A stretch of 60,000 nucleotides of DNA, from positions 19,147,564-19,207,563 of the forward strand of contig CAIIXF020000007.1 in NCBI GenBank assembly GCA_903813345.2, read 5' to 3'. The notes beneath the pieces are model-generated. The model saw only the letters and a program-made list of their open reading frames with translations, was not told the DNA's origin and did no database searches. The translations under genes and the position numbers were made by a program. Source of the DNA: Owenia fusiformis (Eukaryota > Annelida > Polychaeta > Sabellida > Oweniidae). Positions 12,901 through 24,047 of this stretch are shown here, in pieces; position 1 is the stretch's first letter; every line of letters begins with the position of its first letter.

Positions 12901-15900
12901 TTTATGTTTATTATTTAATTTTACAGATAATCTCATTTTTTAATTTAAGTTGAAAAGACCTGAAAATATATTTCACAGAAAGTATAGAACCTTCGGTCTA
13001 GAGGTGATTTCGTGCTAACACTAATTTCCCATACTGTTACGAACAAGTTTATTGGAGTTAAGAGTCGATGACGTCAATTCTAAAAGATGGCAGCCTACTT
13101 GAAATGAGCACTGCACTTTTAAAACATTTTCAAACATTTTTCTAAATATTATTATTAATGGTGTATAAGTGGATATAGCCATCATCTGAGACTAACATAA
13201 AGGTATGTTAGTCTCAGCGATCTTATCAAGAGAGAAATGTGCATGCAAGGAATATCCCTTTAAGTATTTCACATACCTGACATCATCAAATTTGAGCAAG
13301 GAGGCCACATAGACGGAGCTCTCTTTCATCCAGTCCTGGACAATCATATGGTGATCGCTACCAAAGACAGGAAGCTTATCACTGCCCTAAAAATCAAAAC
13401 GTATGCGTTAGGTTACCTTTTTCAAACTCAACTTAAATAACAATGCCAAAATAGACCACTGAGATTATTGTAGTCGAAAATCATATCATACCGTCGATAC
13501 TCCCCTTGTATTGTTGTGCATTTTCTTAGTTCAACAAGTTTAACTCAATCCGGCTTTAATCTGAATTAAATAAGGCCCAGGTGTGGTTAAACTTGTTGAA
13601 CTAGTATTTGCCGTGTGACTGCAAGAGCTGATTAGTACGATGATTAGACAAGTTAGCCTTAACATCAATAATTTTGATTCAATGTCAATCATGTATAGCC
13701 TACCCTTCTTTCAATTTCATCTACTTTCTTCTCCAACACTGTGAATGCCCCATAGATTCCCTCGGTTCTCTGCGTACCAACATGGGCGTGGTACCAGTGG
13801 GATCCAGGATCATCAGCTATGAACCTTAAAACACACACATTAGAATTATACTAAAAGCAATCTAAAGTTGAGGAAAGGGGTAAAACTAAAAGGAATGACA
13901 TTCTTTGTACTTTGGGTTTTAATTTACCATTAGAAAGGGTAAAATGTAAAGAATGAGGACATATCATTGCTCGTTTCAAAGTTGATTAAATAGTGCTAAA
14001 AATAAAGGTTAGGTGTCACTTTTGACTTTTTTGGGGTTGATGACCTGGAAGCAATGTAAGCAATCAATTGCAGTAGCTTATCCAGTGCCTGGCATGGGAT
14101 GATATAAAGCCAGTCCAATTCAGAATTCTAATCTAGTTCAACTTTGTATGAAAGGGTAGGCTATGTAAGAGGCTTATGGAACTATTACCATGAATAAATT
14201 ACCAAAATCAAACCATACAATATTTGGTATTGGTGCAAAGGATTGGTATCGATATAGTGAACTTTTTGAACTCACGCTTCTCTTAAACCGGTAATCAAAA
14301 AATTCTGAAAAATTTACATATTGTCAATTTAATGGTCATCTTTTGAATGGTAACAATTTAGTTTGAAATATATATAAATATTTCTTTCTATATTGTTTTA
14401 GACAGACACCAGACACTTCTTTTGAACTTGGTATCATATGTTCAGAATGAAATAAAACATCTATCCAAGGTCTCTCAATATTATAAGTGTACAAAGGAAA
14501 TTTTGGTTGATTTAAAAAAAAGTATCTTGTTAATGAAACAAAAAGGGTTATCTTAATTTTTTATCTATTTTTGGTTTTTTGTTTTAATTTTTTGAATACT
14601 TTTTGTTAGATCAACCAAAATTTCCTTTGTATAACTAATATTGAAAGGTCTAATAGCGAGATAAATAGTGACCTAAAAAAGGGCGAAAGCGCCGAAAACG
14701 GAACAAATCGTGGAACTTTCCATATACGACCAGACAACCTTCCTGGGTGTAAAAAGCAACTGTGCCGAAAATTTCCTCCATTTTTTATCTACTTTTCGCA
14801 ATTTTTACCCCTACCCCTAAAATTTATAGGGGTAGGCTTAATGACCAACCATAACATTTTAGGATTATCATTATATAGTATCATTATTTCAATGTTGGTA
14901 CCTTTTACCATAATACACATGATAATGATTGAGATTGCAGTCAATTTTTAGTAAAATTGATATTTACTTATCTTTAATTAATTCCTTTTATCGCTTTTCC
15001 AGAGTGAAATGTACTTCGACATGATAAACAATGTAATTTGAATTGAAAATAATGTTTGACAAACTATGTGACATCTGATGAGTGACTTGAATGCAAATAC
15101 AGAATAATCTAGCAAAAACGGTATCTTTCTTACTATTACAACTACCAAAATCACTTCTAGTTTTTGACAAGGTCATGCTTGAGTGACAATGAGCATCAAC
15201 GTTTATGATAGAATCTAGATCAGTTTTTGTAAGTATGATTTTGACCTACATGATTAATAAAAATAATCAAGAAGTAGTTCTGCTTATTTTGCTGAACTGT
15301 TATGTTTCGAAATATGATATTGTCTGGTCTAATAAGGGGAGTTTTGAATTAAGAAGGAGTGTTGTGTGTGTTGGGAGGGGGTCTTGTTACTTGGGTAGAT
15401 TTCAGGTAGATTGCCAATCAATACAATTTTGCCTCTTGATTTTGAATCTTGGATAGATACACAGCAGAGTGAAGAAACAGGGTCGCCTATATTCAAATTC
15501 TGGTACATGGTACTCCAATTACAAGTTCTGTGTCTAACAAATGTTAGAGCTGTGAGACTTGGGGACTTCAAGCTCTACAAAGAAACTATCATTAAAATCA
15601 TGCCATGGTTTTTCTCCCTGGATCATACCAATTATGCTTGCTGGTTACCTGTCCATGTAAGTGATATGGTTCAGCTCAAAGAAACCCACCCTGAAGTTCA
15701 CAATGCTTTCGTGAAGGGGCATTTCACTGTCAGCAAATCAAGAAGAAGCTTCTCCTCCATGTCAATAGACCAAGCCCATGAGCAAAATAATAGTGATCAA
15801 GAGTGAGGGTGGAGCTGTGGGGTTGTTCAACAATCCAACCGCATTACAGATGTGGATGGTTGGTGGTCCAGAGATGGCAAGAATGTTAACTGAGTTTGAG

Positions 15901-18900
15901 GATGAGATGAAAGATAATGATGATGAAGTCCGTGCAAACCATGAGCACAGTGTTAGTTATCAAACCAGTTTCAAGAAAGATGTCAATTCCCTTACTGAGG
16001 TTATCAATGATTTAGGAAACCCCTTTATTGCAGCATCAAATGAACTTTGGACACTTGATACTAAAGATGTAATGTCAAGCAGTGCAGTTGACACATTGAA
16101 CACAATTGAGGAAAAATCAATGTGAAGTATATATAAAGGAGAGAATTATTGAAAGATCAAAAGCCATCACAGACCCTATCAAGAGAAACAATTTCAAGAC
16201 CTTCAAACAACAAAAGAAGAAATCTAACTCAAGTTCAAAGCTCGCAAGCTTGAAAAAAGACACTGCCCTATTTTCACAACTATACATAGCGTGCCAGAAT
16301 AAAGACGGCAACTTAGTTGAATTTTTCCGACATGAGAACCAGGCATTCAGGCATTACCTCCATCCCTTTCACAAGATGGCGCAATCAAGACTGGACTCAA
16401 GGTAGATATCTTAAAACCAGTGGAAGACCGTGTCTCAAATAGAGAGATCAATACACAAGATGTTGAAGCCCTGTTTCTTGATGGTGCCATAATAGTCCAC
16501 CTGCTGAAAGAAGAAGCAAGAACCTTCCTACAATACTCAAATGACATATTTAACTCTATTTTTAGATATAGAATCTGCGTTTGACAAAATTCCACACGAG
16601 CTACTTCTTCATAAAATAAAATCATATGGTTTCGGTGAAAATATCATTAAACTTTTTTCTTCATACTTAAGTGAACGTAGAGTACGAACAAAAGTAAACT
16701 CAGATTTCTCTATCTGGTCTCAAATAGGATACATAAACTCTGGAGTTCCTCAGGGATCCATTCTTGGACCGATTTTCTTTCTAATGTACATAAATGACCT
16801 TCCAGATATTCTAGACTCCACATGTTTCATTTATGCTGATGACACTTCGATTTATGCTCAAGTGTCCTATAATGATAATACTACACTCTCTCACAATATA
16901 CTCCAGTCTGATCTAAATAAAATACATTTGTGGTCAAATAAATGGAAAATGAAATTTAAGCCTAGTAAAACGAGAGAGGTAATCTTTAAAAAGCCAAGAG
17001 CAAAGTTAAGAAATTACCAACCTCTTTTCTTAAATAATGACCAAATTCAGAGAGTCCATAGTCACAAACACCTGGGAATCATTCTTGATGAACATCTAAA
17101 TTTTGAGGAACACATCAATGCCATTGTTTTGAAAACTAGCAAAATGCTCAATCCACTTCTGTTTCTAAAGTCAAAAATTTCATCAAAACACTTGGAGACA
17201 ATGTATACATCATTTATCCTTCCTCATTTAGAACAAGGCTCAACTTTTATTGACTCCTCCTCAAGAGTCCATATTGAAAAGCTCAATAGAATTCACTATC
17301 GTGCTGCGCTTATAGTTTCAGGTGCTATCACCGGATCAAATTTTGACAAAGTTTTACAAGCCTTGGGATGGAAATCCTTACTTGAGCGTAGACAGGAAAA
17401 GAAGGCAATATTAATGTTCAAAGTCAACAGAGAAATGGTCCCCACCTATGTTCAAGATATATACACACCTCTTTTAAACCCAGCTTATAGACCAGGACTA
17501 AGAACTCAACGTCAATATATAATCCCAGCCTCTGCATCATCAAAATTCCTAAATTCGCCTGCAATATCTCCTATTAAAATATGGATACCTATCCCAGTGC
17601 AAATCAAAAACAAAGAAACTAAGTCACAGTTCAAAAGATCATATGCAAATCACTTTTTCAAAAAGACTAAAATGATCTCTGCTTTGACACCCCATTTAAA
17701 TATCCAGAGACCTTTGGAAATAAAACTAAATCGAATGAGATGTGACCTGTCTTTGCGCTCTGATTTTTTCCGGCACAACTTTGTAAATTACCAAGATCCA
17801 AGTTGTCCATGTGGGTTTCGAAACCAGACAAAGGTACACTATTTGCTTGATTGCCCTCTTACACATGATGCAAGACAAACATTTCTCCTAAGTCTCTCCC
17901 AGCAAGCTGACCCTGACCTCAAACTTTTCTCCAGTAAACGTAAATATGACAAGGTTGATATGATTTTATTTGGTGATAAAAAACTATCACCAAAGCTTAA
18001 CTCCACACTTATAAATCTATCATCAGATTTTATTAATAAAATATTGTGAAGTGCCATAGCTACTGTACCTTGCCAAATTTCATATCATCATCACTCATCT
18101 TCATCCCATCTGAACACTGCATTTATGTAAATTATGACACTACTATTGTATGTGTAAATATCCGCTGTATAAAATGTATTTTCACAAGCCAATAATGTGC
18201 AAACGTAGGCTTGTTTCTCCATATTCATGTATTATTGTATTATTGTATGTTTATATATGTCTTAAATATGGAAATAAAATAACCTTAAAAAAAAAAAAAA
18301 ATGACATATTTAATAAGTATCTTGTGGACTAACTTAATAGAGTTCAAAGACTTGATATTGTATGGGATCAATATACCAAATAGTCTCAAATCTTCAACAA
18401 GAAAAAAGCAAGGATCTGGAAAGCGTCAAATAGTTTATCCAGAAAACAAATTGCCAGGGAATTGGCCAGAATTTCTACGCTCAGATGACAACAAAAGTGA
18501 TCTCTTTACCTTCCCTGCATCAAATGTCTCAGCCATTCCAGTACCAGAGAATAAAATGCTGATTACTACAATTGGGAATACTGCAGAGGCATATCCTAAG
18601 CAGCATGTTTCTGAGATTTCACATCATCCCATGAAGAGGCAGATTCCCGAATCTTTCTGCACATATATGATGCAATGAAAAAAGGCTTCACAAAAATGAT
18701 GATTAGAACAGTTGATTCAGACATTATTGTTCTGGCAGTTACATGTAGTATAGCTGCACAACTTAACATTCATATTTGGCCCGCATTTGGCAAGGGAAAG
18801 TCCTATAGATAACTTTCCAGCCCATGAAATTGCCCATGTAATGACTCCTCAGTAAGCCTTGTGTTTCCCAATATTCCAAGCTATGACTGGGTGTGACACC

Positions 18901-21900
18901 ACATCAGGATTTAATGGAAAGTCTAAGACATCAGCCTGGAACCAATGGAGTACCTACCCTGAATTGACTACAGTATTAAAAAAAATCTCAATACGACCCA
19001 ATACCCTGCTTGATGCCATGCCTATTTTAGAGCAGTTCATTATTCTGGTCTACAATAAAACAAGCAATGAAACATCAATCAATGCTGCGAGGAAGGAGAT
19101 GTTCACAAAGAGGACATCAATAATATCTCACATTCCTCCAACATCAGATGCCCTTTTACAGCATAGGAAGAGAGTCATATACCAAGCTGTATTTATTTGG
19201 GGGCAATCACTTACAGCGAACCCTCAAGTTCCTTCCCCAGCTGAGTGGGGATGGATATTTGAAGACCCCAAATGGATACCTATAAATATATAAGCACAAG
19301 TGCCAAAGGGAAAGGACCAAAAGTTGTAATGGAACTTAGCAAGAAAAAGCAAACTCTAAGTGCATACCAGTCAAGAAAAACAAACCCCATATAGCCCAAA
19401 ACCATGATCTAACATGAAAAGAAACAATGTCTAATACTGGACGACAAGGTGGACAACTTCACCTCAAGCATCAGAGGCTTGCCAGGCTCTCATAAAAGGA
19501 AGCTGCAAAAACCAATGCATATCAACACGATGCAAGTGCATGAAAGGAAATCTTGTTTGTACAGCATTATGTGTGTGTGATGGCAATAACTCGGATGCGA
19601 GTAGGTAGTTACCAGTTTTGCCACCAGGTGGCTGATTCGGGGGAAATAACATGGCAGGTATTACAAAATTCCCTTGAACTTGAATATTCATCAATTTTAG
19701 TGGTTCACTTTTCATATTACCCTTATGTATCTGATAGTTATACAAATCAAAATATGTCCAGTAAAAGAAAATATTATCTGCCCAACACAAGAAAAGATAC
19801 TTCACTTTTTGTGACTTTACAACATGGGGTCTTTGGGGAATCTCCCCGACCTAGAAGTCACATAGAAAATTAAATTTTCAAAGTTGATAAACACTTTTCG
19901 AAACCATATTTCTAGATGTAATTTTGAATTTTTAATGACGTAAATCAAGATCATTTCTACTCGCATCTAGGATATTGCTCTTCATAAGGACACTGCAACA
20001 TACCAAAAAGTAACTATGAAACTGATAGACACTAGTATAAATCCTTCTATCGATAAGATTAATAAAACTATGATTTAAAAATGTGTGCAAAGTGAAACTG
20101 AAGGAACTATGAAACAGATATAGATAGTTGATATATGGAGTCTAACTGCACTTAGAAGACAAAAGAAACCACAAGTCAAACCGTATCTACCATTTTTTCT
20201 GTATATCTAAAAGATGGTTGACTCAAAACAAGCCTTTAACAGTGAAAAAGGTGAAAAATAATAGTCATGTGAAGCATTAGATATTGATGTAATTTTACAA
20301 TCATATATCACTTATTTGATTTACTCCTGCTACTGTGATATGGTGCAAAATATTCAATACAAGAAAAGTGGGCGTCGCCCATCACCACCCTTTAACATAG
20401 CAATTGAAAATCAATGGTATTTCATATTTTTAGTTCAACATTAACTTCTTAACATGATAAGGTAATATTAAAATTGAAGTATGAGCATAATTTAGTAAAA
20501 ATAATTCTGTCGAAAATATTTTTTAGCCCCCCCCCTCCGTGACCATGGGGGGGGGTAAGAATTGTAAAATTAGGGTAGTTCCTATGGAGCGATTTTTTGG
20601 CACAGTTGCTTTATTTAAAGAGTAGCAATCAGTGATCATTTGAGGAAAGTTTCACGATTTGTTCCACAAACGGCGATTACTTTACACTATTTATCCCGCT
20701 ATAAGAAATTGTTGTATATGCTATTTTGTTCCAACAACGTTCGGAAAGATATTTTATTTATTTCTCAAGAATTGGTAGAAAGTAACAAAAAAGACAATTG
20801 CACTAAAAACAAAAAATGTTAACAAAAACAGTTATATAAAATACATATGAATAATTTTCGCATTAAATTGTTGTCAACCAGTCAACATTACATAAAGGAC
20901 CGTGTTTTTTACAGAATGTTTTCAATAATTGGTTTAAGAGAAAAACATTGTTGAATTCAGTTCACCATATCGATACCAATCCTTTGATGCATACCCTGCG
21001 TGCAGAGCCTAGTTAAACTACAGACGAAGCTCTCTTTTAAGAAGTGAAGTCAAACGAATGCAAAGGGTATTTGATGCATAACATCTACCTGTAAGTGAAC
21101 GTTTCATGTGGATTGATGGAGCATTGTGAGACTGCCCCTACCCCATCCATCCACGGTGAGTTCCTCTGCTTCACACCGTGCCAATGTATCGTCGTTCCCT
21201 CATTGGTCAGCTTATTCGTCACGTGAACCACAACCTTAAAGTGACAGCAAAGAAAAGAGAGAGTAAAACGTTGAAAGCAATATCCCTCTTACAATCTGAA
21301 TTCTCTTATCCGAAATTGACAATTTTCAAAAAGTTACATTCAACTCGTCTTTGAGGTAATATTTGTTCGCCTTTTATAAAACGAGAACGCACAAAGAGCA
21401 ATACGACAGTAATAATACAAAACAAAACATGATCCTACAAAAAGAGTGTATAACTTTTTTGGATATTCAGATATTCCTTTGGAAATAAACGTTTTATTGC
21501 TAGTTGATATTTGTGCAATAAATGCATCTGGACTCACTTCCAGGAATAATAGATTTGTAAGTAAAGACTTTGAACACGCTACGCTGGGTCTGCGGGAACT
21601 ATTCATACATGGTTAAAATATATAAAAATACATGCTTTACTAAAAAAATAAAGTAGGATTGAGGTAACACAGATTGGTCATGTACTCAAACTTCAGTTCA
21701 AATTAATGAAACAAAATGGATCAGATACCTGTTGTCCCTCATAAACGACAATAGGAGGACCTGGTATGGACCCATTGATTGCATTGACTAACTTATAACG
21801 TCCATCGGCGAATATGATTTCATCAGAATCTGGAACAAATGGAAAGAATGAGATTGGTACCAAGTCTTTTTTCTTTGGTTAACTTGCCATTCCTTTAACA

Positions 21901-22304
21901 AATTGTAATATCAAGATATTAGGAGCAATTATATAATACACTTAGCTGTAATTTTACCATTCGTGCAGTGCTACATGATCATATACGACGTATGTTCAAA
22001 TGTCACCCTTTGCACTTTTTGATTCTCAAATATGCTTACCATCTTCATCTATGCGTATAAAATCGTCACATGATGCAGTTCTGTACGAAAGAGTGCCATT
22101 TGGCATCACAAGAACGGGCAGCGTCTTTTCGCCGACCTTTTTAGTCATGGTGAACTTATGCTCAATGACCAGATAAAATTCGACCGTTGATTGGTCCTCA
22201 TCTGAGCCAGGTGTTACCAAATTGGTTCTAACAGCGCCATGTGAGATGGCGACACACAGGGAGAGCAGTATTCCGGTAAGCAGTATGAAGGCGAATGTTC
22301 TCAT
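3764..22304 (-). CDS. laccase-like multicopper oxidase, copy A (13 coding exons, membrane-anchored)
   Basis: Exons (minus): 22304-22040, 21829-21729, 21234-21089, 13824-13704, 13386-13277, 12586-12480, 11173-10845, 6675-6539, 6339-6138, 5740-5593, 5148-4861, 4609-4433, 3945-3764. Every junction has AG/GT. The joined frame is 2313 nt (770 aa plus stop). Residues 1-24 form a signal peptide. Copper-ligand motifs are HWHG (139-142), HWYHAH (180-185), HPIHIHGH (564-571) and HCHIEFH (657-663), with axial Met668. This is the full set for the type 1 site and the T2/T3 trinuclear site of laccases, which oxidise phenols or similar donors and reduce O2 to water. Several N-glycosylation sequons (NGT, NGS, NAT, NMT, NSS) fit an extracellular catalytic part. 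A helix at about 728-751 and a short basic tail with YQRI predict a type I membrane ectoenzyme. The substrate cannot be read from sequence; tanning, pigment or metal oxidation are possible. Copy B lies upstream on the same strand. Confidence 0.94.
3946..6537 (-). other. introns 9-12 of copy A
   Basis: Introns at 3946-4432, 4610-4860, 5149-5592 and 5741-6137 separate exons 13 to 9; intron 8 (6340-6538) begins above exon 9. Each aligns in part with its copy B counterpart near the splice sites. There is a poly-A-rich stretch at about 6046-6070. I see no mobile element or RNA gene in them. Confidence 0.6.
6836..8015. mobile_element. inverted-repeat element E1 in copy A intron 7
   Basis: Starts with AAGGATTGGTATCGATATGG and ends with its complement (7999-8015), so the terminal inverted repeat is about 20 bp. 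Inside are nested inverted pairs: about 7085-7130 against 7225-7275, and 7515-7610 against 7895-7995. The first 250 bp are very similar to the ends of the larger element T (14237-20985), so E1 is a non-autonomous relative. No coding potential is seen. Exact target duplication was not visible. Confidence 0.7.
7651..7765. mobile_element. SINE-tail-like fragment inside E1
   Basis: Shares with the SINE at 47601-47815 the order GTAACGACCC, an AGCT-containing spacer, ATTTAGCACA, then CTTTC and TATCTGGCTTG. The tRNA-like promoter part is absent or too degraded to recognise. The short open frame starting at 7661 is accidental. Confidence 0.45.
8095..8560 (+). repeat. fragment of dispersed repeat R
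   Basis: Aligns with 49870-50400, sharing for example TCTCGCTTATTTAT and GGATGAATGCTATGCAT in the same order and spacing. The full-length R with inverted ends is at 49598-52482. This copy runs straight into a LINE fragment at about 8560. A LINE-type 3' tail remnant lies at about 8015-8090. Confidence 0.75.
8560..8763 (+). pseudogene. non-LTR retrotransposon 3' fragment (plus strand)
   Basis: Plus-strand translation gives a C-terminal reverse-transcriptase tail (YEDEQHFIMICKK... LAKFIYHSLKKLD, then TAA). It resembles the end of the minus-strand LINE at 9045-10540, including the DE-HFI--C and LAKFIYHS patterns. It is 5'-truncated to about 65 codons and is a dead fragment of the same broad clade. 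Confidence 0.75.
9045..10540 (-). pseudogene. LINE reverse transcriptase relic in copy A intron 7
   Basis: A single minus-strand frame runs from DFRKAFDYIDR (about 10500) through GVLQGSVLS (RT motif) and WADDL (catalytic box, variant of YADD). It continues through KYLGVILT, CYGCEIW and a C-terminal CKC/DEFHF/CTKH knuckle to the stop at 9048. Two in-frame TAA codons, near 10158 and 9912, break it. The 5' half of the element, including the endonuclease, is missing. It lies antisense-neutral (same strand as the host gene) in a 4.2-kb intron; the same intron in copy B is only 588 bp. Confidence 0.9.
11205..11700. repeat. 152-bp higher-order minisatellite, copy A intron 6
   Basis: Three-subunit higher-order repeat. 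Each unit of about 152 bp has three related subunits of about 50 bp containing ATGATGTACATAG or ATGTACACAGAG followed by GAATTGACCAT. Equivalent points fall at 11251, 11403, 11554 and 11687 (the last unit shortened). Copy B intron 6 has only about one to two subunits at 37340-37410, so expansion happened in A after duplication. Confidence 0.85.
11765..12150 (+). mobile_element. internal fragment of transposon family Y
   Basis: About 380 bp nearly identical in sequence and order to 42808-43187 inside transposon Y (for example AGATAGCGAGCAGGC and ATGGTTACCATTC). It lacks the Y termini, so it is a fragment. Open frames here are not genes. The rest of intron 6 (12151-12479) is AT-rich with a TATAATATA run and nothing else recognisable. 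Confidence 0.8.
12693..13262. mobile_element. foldback element, copy A intron 5
   Basis: Diverged inverted arms at about 12693-12843 and 13051-13262, sharing GATGTCATCAACTC/GAGTCGATGACGTC and AAAGATGGCAG. The end is GGAATATCCCTTTAA. The same family sits in copy B intron 4 at 38046-38655, a different intron, so the insertions are independent. A nested hairpin (CTGAGACTAACAT / ATGTTAGTCTCAG) lies at 13185-13217. Confidence 0.7.
13825..14236 (-). other. intron 3 of copy A, conserved 5' flank of the T insertion
   Basis: The first about 200 bp next to exon 4 align with copy B intron 3 (39150-39300). After that the copies diverge. The intron is 7264 bp in A and 914 bp in B, and the difference is mostly element T. 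Confidence 0.7.
15411..19600 (+). pseudogene. broken FEN/XPG-like nuclease-domain transposon gene in T
   Basis: Recognised in pieces across frames: a VR-G-F-LY region, PWFFSLDHTNYACWLPVH (about 15600), DQAHEQNN / GGAVGLFNNP (15770-15840, +1 shift between), and a DGA-IVHLL piece before 16540. After the LINE insertion come LDIVWDQY and LPGNWPEFLRSDDNKSDLF, then EADSRIF (18633), VDSDIIVL (18711) and TGCDTTSGF (18886). The end is LPSPAEWGWIF and a Cys-rich tail (19465-19600, C-K-C...C-V-C). I recall this as a very common uncharacterised protein family in cnidarian and mollusc gene sets. The motifs EAD, DxD and GCD match the order of acidic motifs in FEN1/XPG nucleases. At least five frameshifts or stops plus a 1.75-kb insertion make it dead. 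Confidence 0.75.
16555..18300 (+). mobile_element. 5'-truncated LINE inserted in the T gene
   Basis: Flanked by an exact 14-bp duplication, AATGACATATTTAA, at 16540-16554 and 18300-18314. It ends in AATAAA and about 14 A. It carries an intact reverse-transcriptase frame of about 500 codons to 18049, with FLDIESAFDKIP, GVPQGSILGP, YADD (98-101 of the frame) and KHLGIILDE. A C-terminal Cys/His knuckle (CPCGF...YLLDCPLTH) follows. The frame's first Met is target DNA, so it is not a real start. Poly(A) tail and long duplication fit target-primed insertion by a Jockey/I-like or L1-like element. Confidence 0.93.
19601..21088. other. right part of T and remainder of intron 3
   Basis: 19601-20280 is non-coding with no recognisable feature. 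20371-20381 is GGGCGTCGCCC. 20526-20556 is a C-run and G-run pair. 20590-20985 is the T right arm. 20986-21088 is host intron leading to exon 3. Confidence 0.5.
21235..21728 (-). other. intron 2 of copy A
   Basis: 494 bp; only the ends resemble copy B intron 2, which is 3721 bp because of transposon Y. No other feature is seen. Intron 1 (21830-22039) keeps the uninterrupted GCTACATGATCATAT site that is split by an insertion in copy B. Confidence 0.6.
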
Positions 22305-22352
22305 AGTTTAACACAGGTATCCGGAGTTCATAAATTGTTCACTGCCACCCAC
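22305..22352 (-). promoter_or_regulatory. 5' UTR part of copy A first coding exon with splice acceptor
   Basis: The bases before the ATG are preceded on the minus strand by a pyrimidine-rich TTTCAG at 22353-22358. The matching position in copy B is also a TTTTAG acceptor. The start ATG therefore probably lies in the second exon, with an untranslated first exon and promoter further upstream that I could not place. The start is chosen because it opens directly into a signal peptide conserved in both copies. Confidence 0.55.
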
Positions 22353-23918
22353 CTGAAAGCAAAGGACATGTAGGATGACTATCCTGAAGTGAAGCGCCAA
22401 AAAATATGTCCCAATAATTTCCATTTCCACTTGGGTGTTGAAATGGACCTTCATTGGAACTTGTTTTAAATGATTGTTCAAAACACCATACACTCTTCCT
22501 GTTTACGTTGCTCAGTCTCCACCAGCATTTGAATTCGGGACGGAGGGGGGGGGGGGGAGGGGACGGAGGGGGGGGAGCAATATGTATATAAGACATGATT
22601 AGAGATGTTTCGCGACTTTAAGTCCTTTTACTCCAAATGTCCCCATTTTTCAGTCTCCAGGGGTATATCATCCAGTTTCTTACTAAGTTAATGAGTTCAA
22701 TTTTCAAATACAAGAATTCGTGTGAAGTTGTTTCACTTTATAGAATTATTACTCCCCCCTCCGTCCCATTTTAATTATTTTCGATTATTTTTTATTTTAC
22801 GTATGGAAACTTATTTTATAAATTCAGCAATGACATTAATTTAGTTATGATAACACCACTTACAAGTATTTATTACAGGTCGTGTAGTCCATTGTTGCTT
22901 GATTTATAGCAAAAACTTTGACTTTTGCACGTTGGTTGCGTTGCGCCTTTTTTAATAGATCTTATATCTTAAAAGAGTATCGGTTGAAAAATAATCCTAG
23001 AATACCTTACATATTTTATCATACCGTGCGCTTATTCAATTTGCAATTCAATCGTAAACTCTGTCTTGAAAAAATAATTTTACCAGATTTGTTGAATTTT
23101 CTCCATTTTACAGCGCATATCACGAGATGTTTTATAACAAATTGCGTGCGAATAGAAAGGTTATACGTTTAAGTGCTTTGATGAAATTTCACGACCATGT
23201 GCTATTTTCAGATAAACATAACTCATTCCACACATCATCTAGACTACATCTTTCATTCTTGCACAATAGAAGCATTAGTGTACCTAGACTATTAATTGAG
23301 GGTTGATAATTCTTCAGAATGTTTGAATAACTAGAATATTTAGTGGTTTACTTTTCAAAATTGCAGAAAAATTCCAAAGTGCACCCTGACCTTAAACCAA
23401 TGTATTCCTTCAGTCATGTGTAGAAAAATTATAGGGGTTCGTATTAAACGTTTTGTGTTGTATTCTTACCTTATCATACAACTGAACGTCTATTTAGGTC
23501 TCCTGTGACAGAATATATTTTGATCTAAATCGGCTAACCACTCTGTTGATCATTCATCAAATTAATGTATGGCCTCCTTTTTCGTGTCCACATTGGCGAT
23601 GTTAATATTTTCTTCGTCGGGTAAATAGTTCCTTATTAAGTTGAGAGTTCAAATTTCAAGTGTGCTTGCATCCTATGCGATTTTCCATGACATAATTAAA
23701 TTATTAAAGACACACAAACATGAATTTAACAGTGTTTGAGAAATCCAGTAATACCGTAATACCACATCGTTCCGTGTGATGTACCTGAATATAGACCCAC
23801 CCAACGAAACGTTCTAAAACAAGTCCAATGTCCTGATTAAGAACCCCTATTCTTACTAATTTAAAATGGATTTTAGCAATACTATCCAGGTCTATCTCGC
23901 ATTGATTCAATCTACATT

Positions 23919-24047
23919 CTACTTGTTGAGACTCTACCAACTTGAGTTCGGGGAAAATAAAGATTCCAGCAAGGCTTAAATCATCATGCCATCATGGGGT
24001 TAGAGGAATCTCAGAGGAACTCAAGTTTATGGAGTCTCAACAAGTAG
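23919..24047. repeat. short foldback, about 32-bp arms
   Basis: CTACTTGTTGAGACTC...AACTTGAGTTC on the left (23919-23950) is nearly the exact complement of 24016-24047. The arms are separated by about 65 bp. It may be a miniature inverted-repeat element; no target duplication was checked out. Confidence 0.7.

Larger units (their letters stand above)
14237..20985 (+). mobile_element. element T: long-inverted-repeat DNA transposon candidate
   Basis: Begins AAAGGATTGGTATCGATA (14237) and ends with the complement (20985). The right 450 bp, reversed, match the left arm in blocks: 14237-14360, then 14655-14800 against 20590-20720 (AACAAATCGTG, GATAAATAGTG, GCAACTGTGCC). Between the arms lies a broken plus-strand gene (15411-19600). 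A GGGCGTCGCCC motif (20371) and a G/C homopolymer tract (20526-20556) sit at the inner edge of the right arm, as in element U. No exact target duplication was seen, so the outer limits are good to a few bases only. Confidence 0.65.

Noticed and set aside
16541-16555. Start codon of the LINE reverse transcriptase frame
   Set aside because: This ATG is part of the target-site duplication, so the frame is 5'-truncated and has no native start here.
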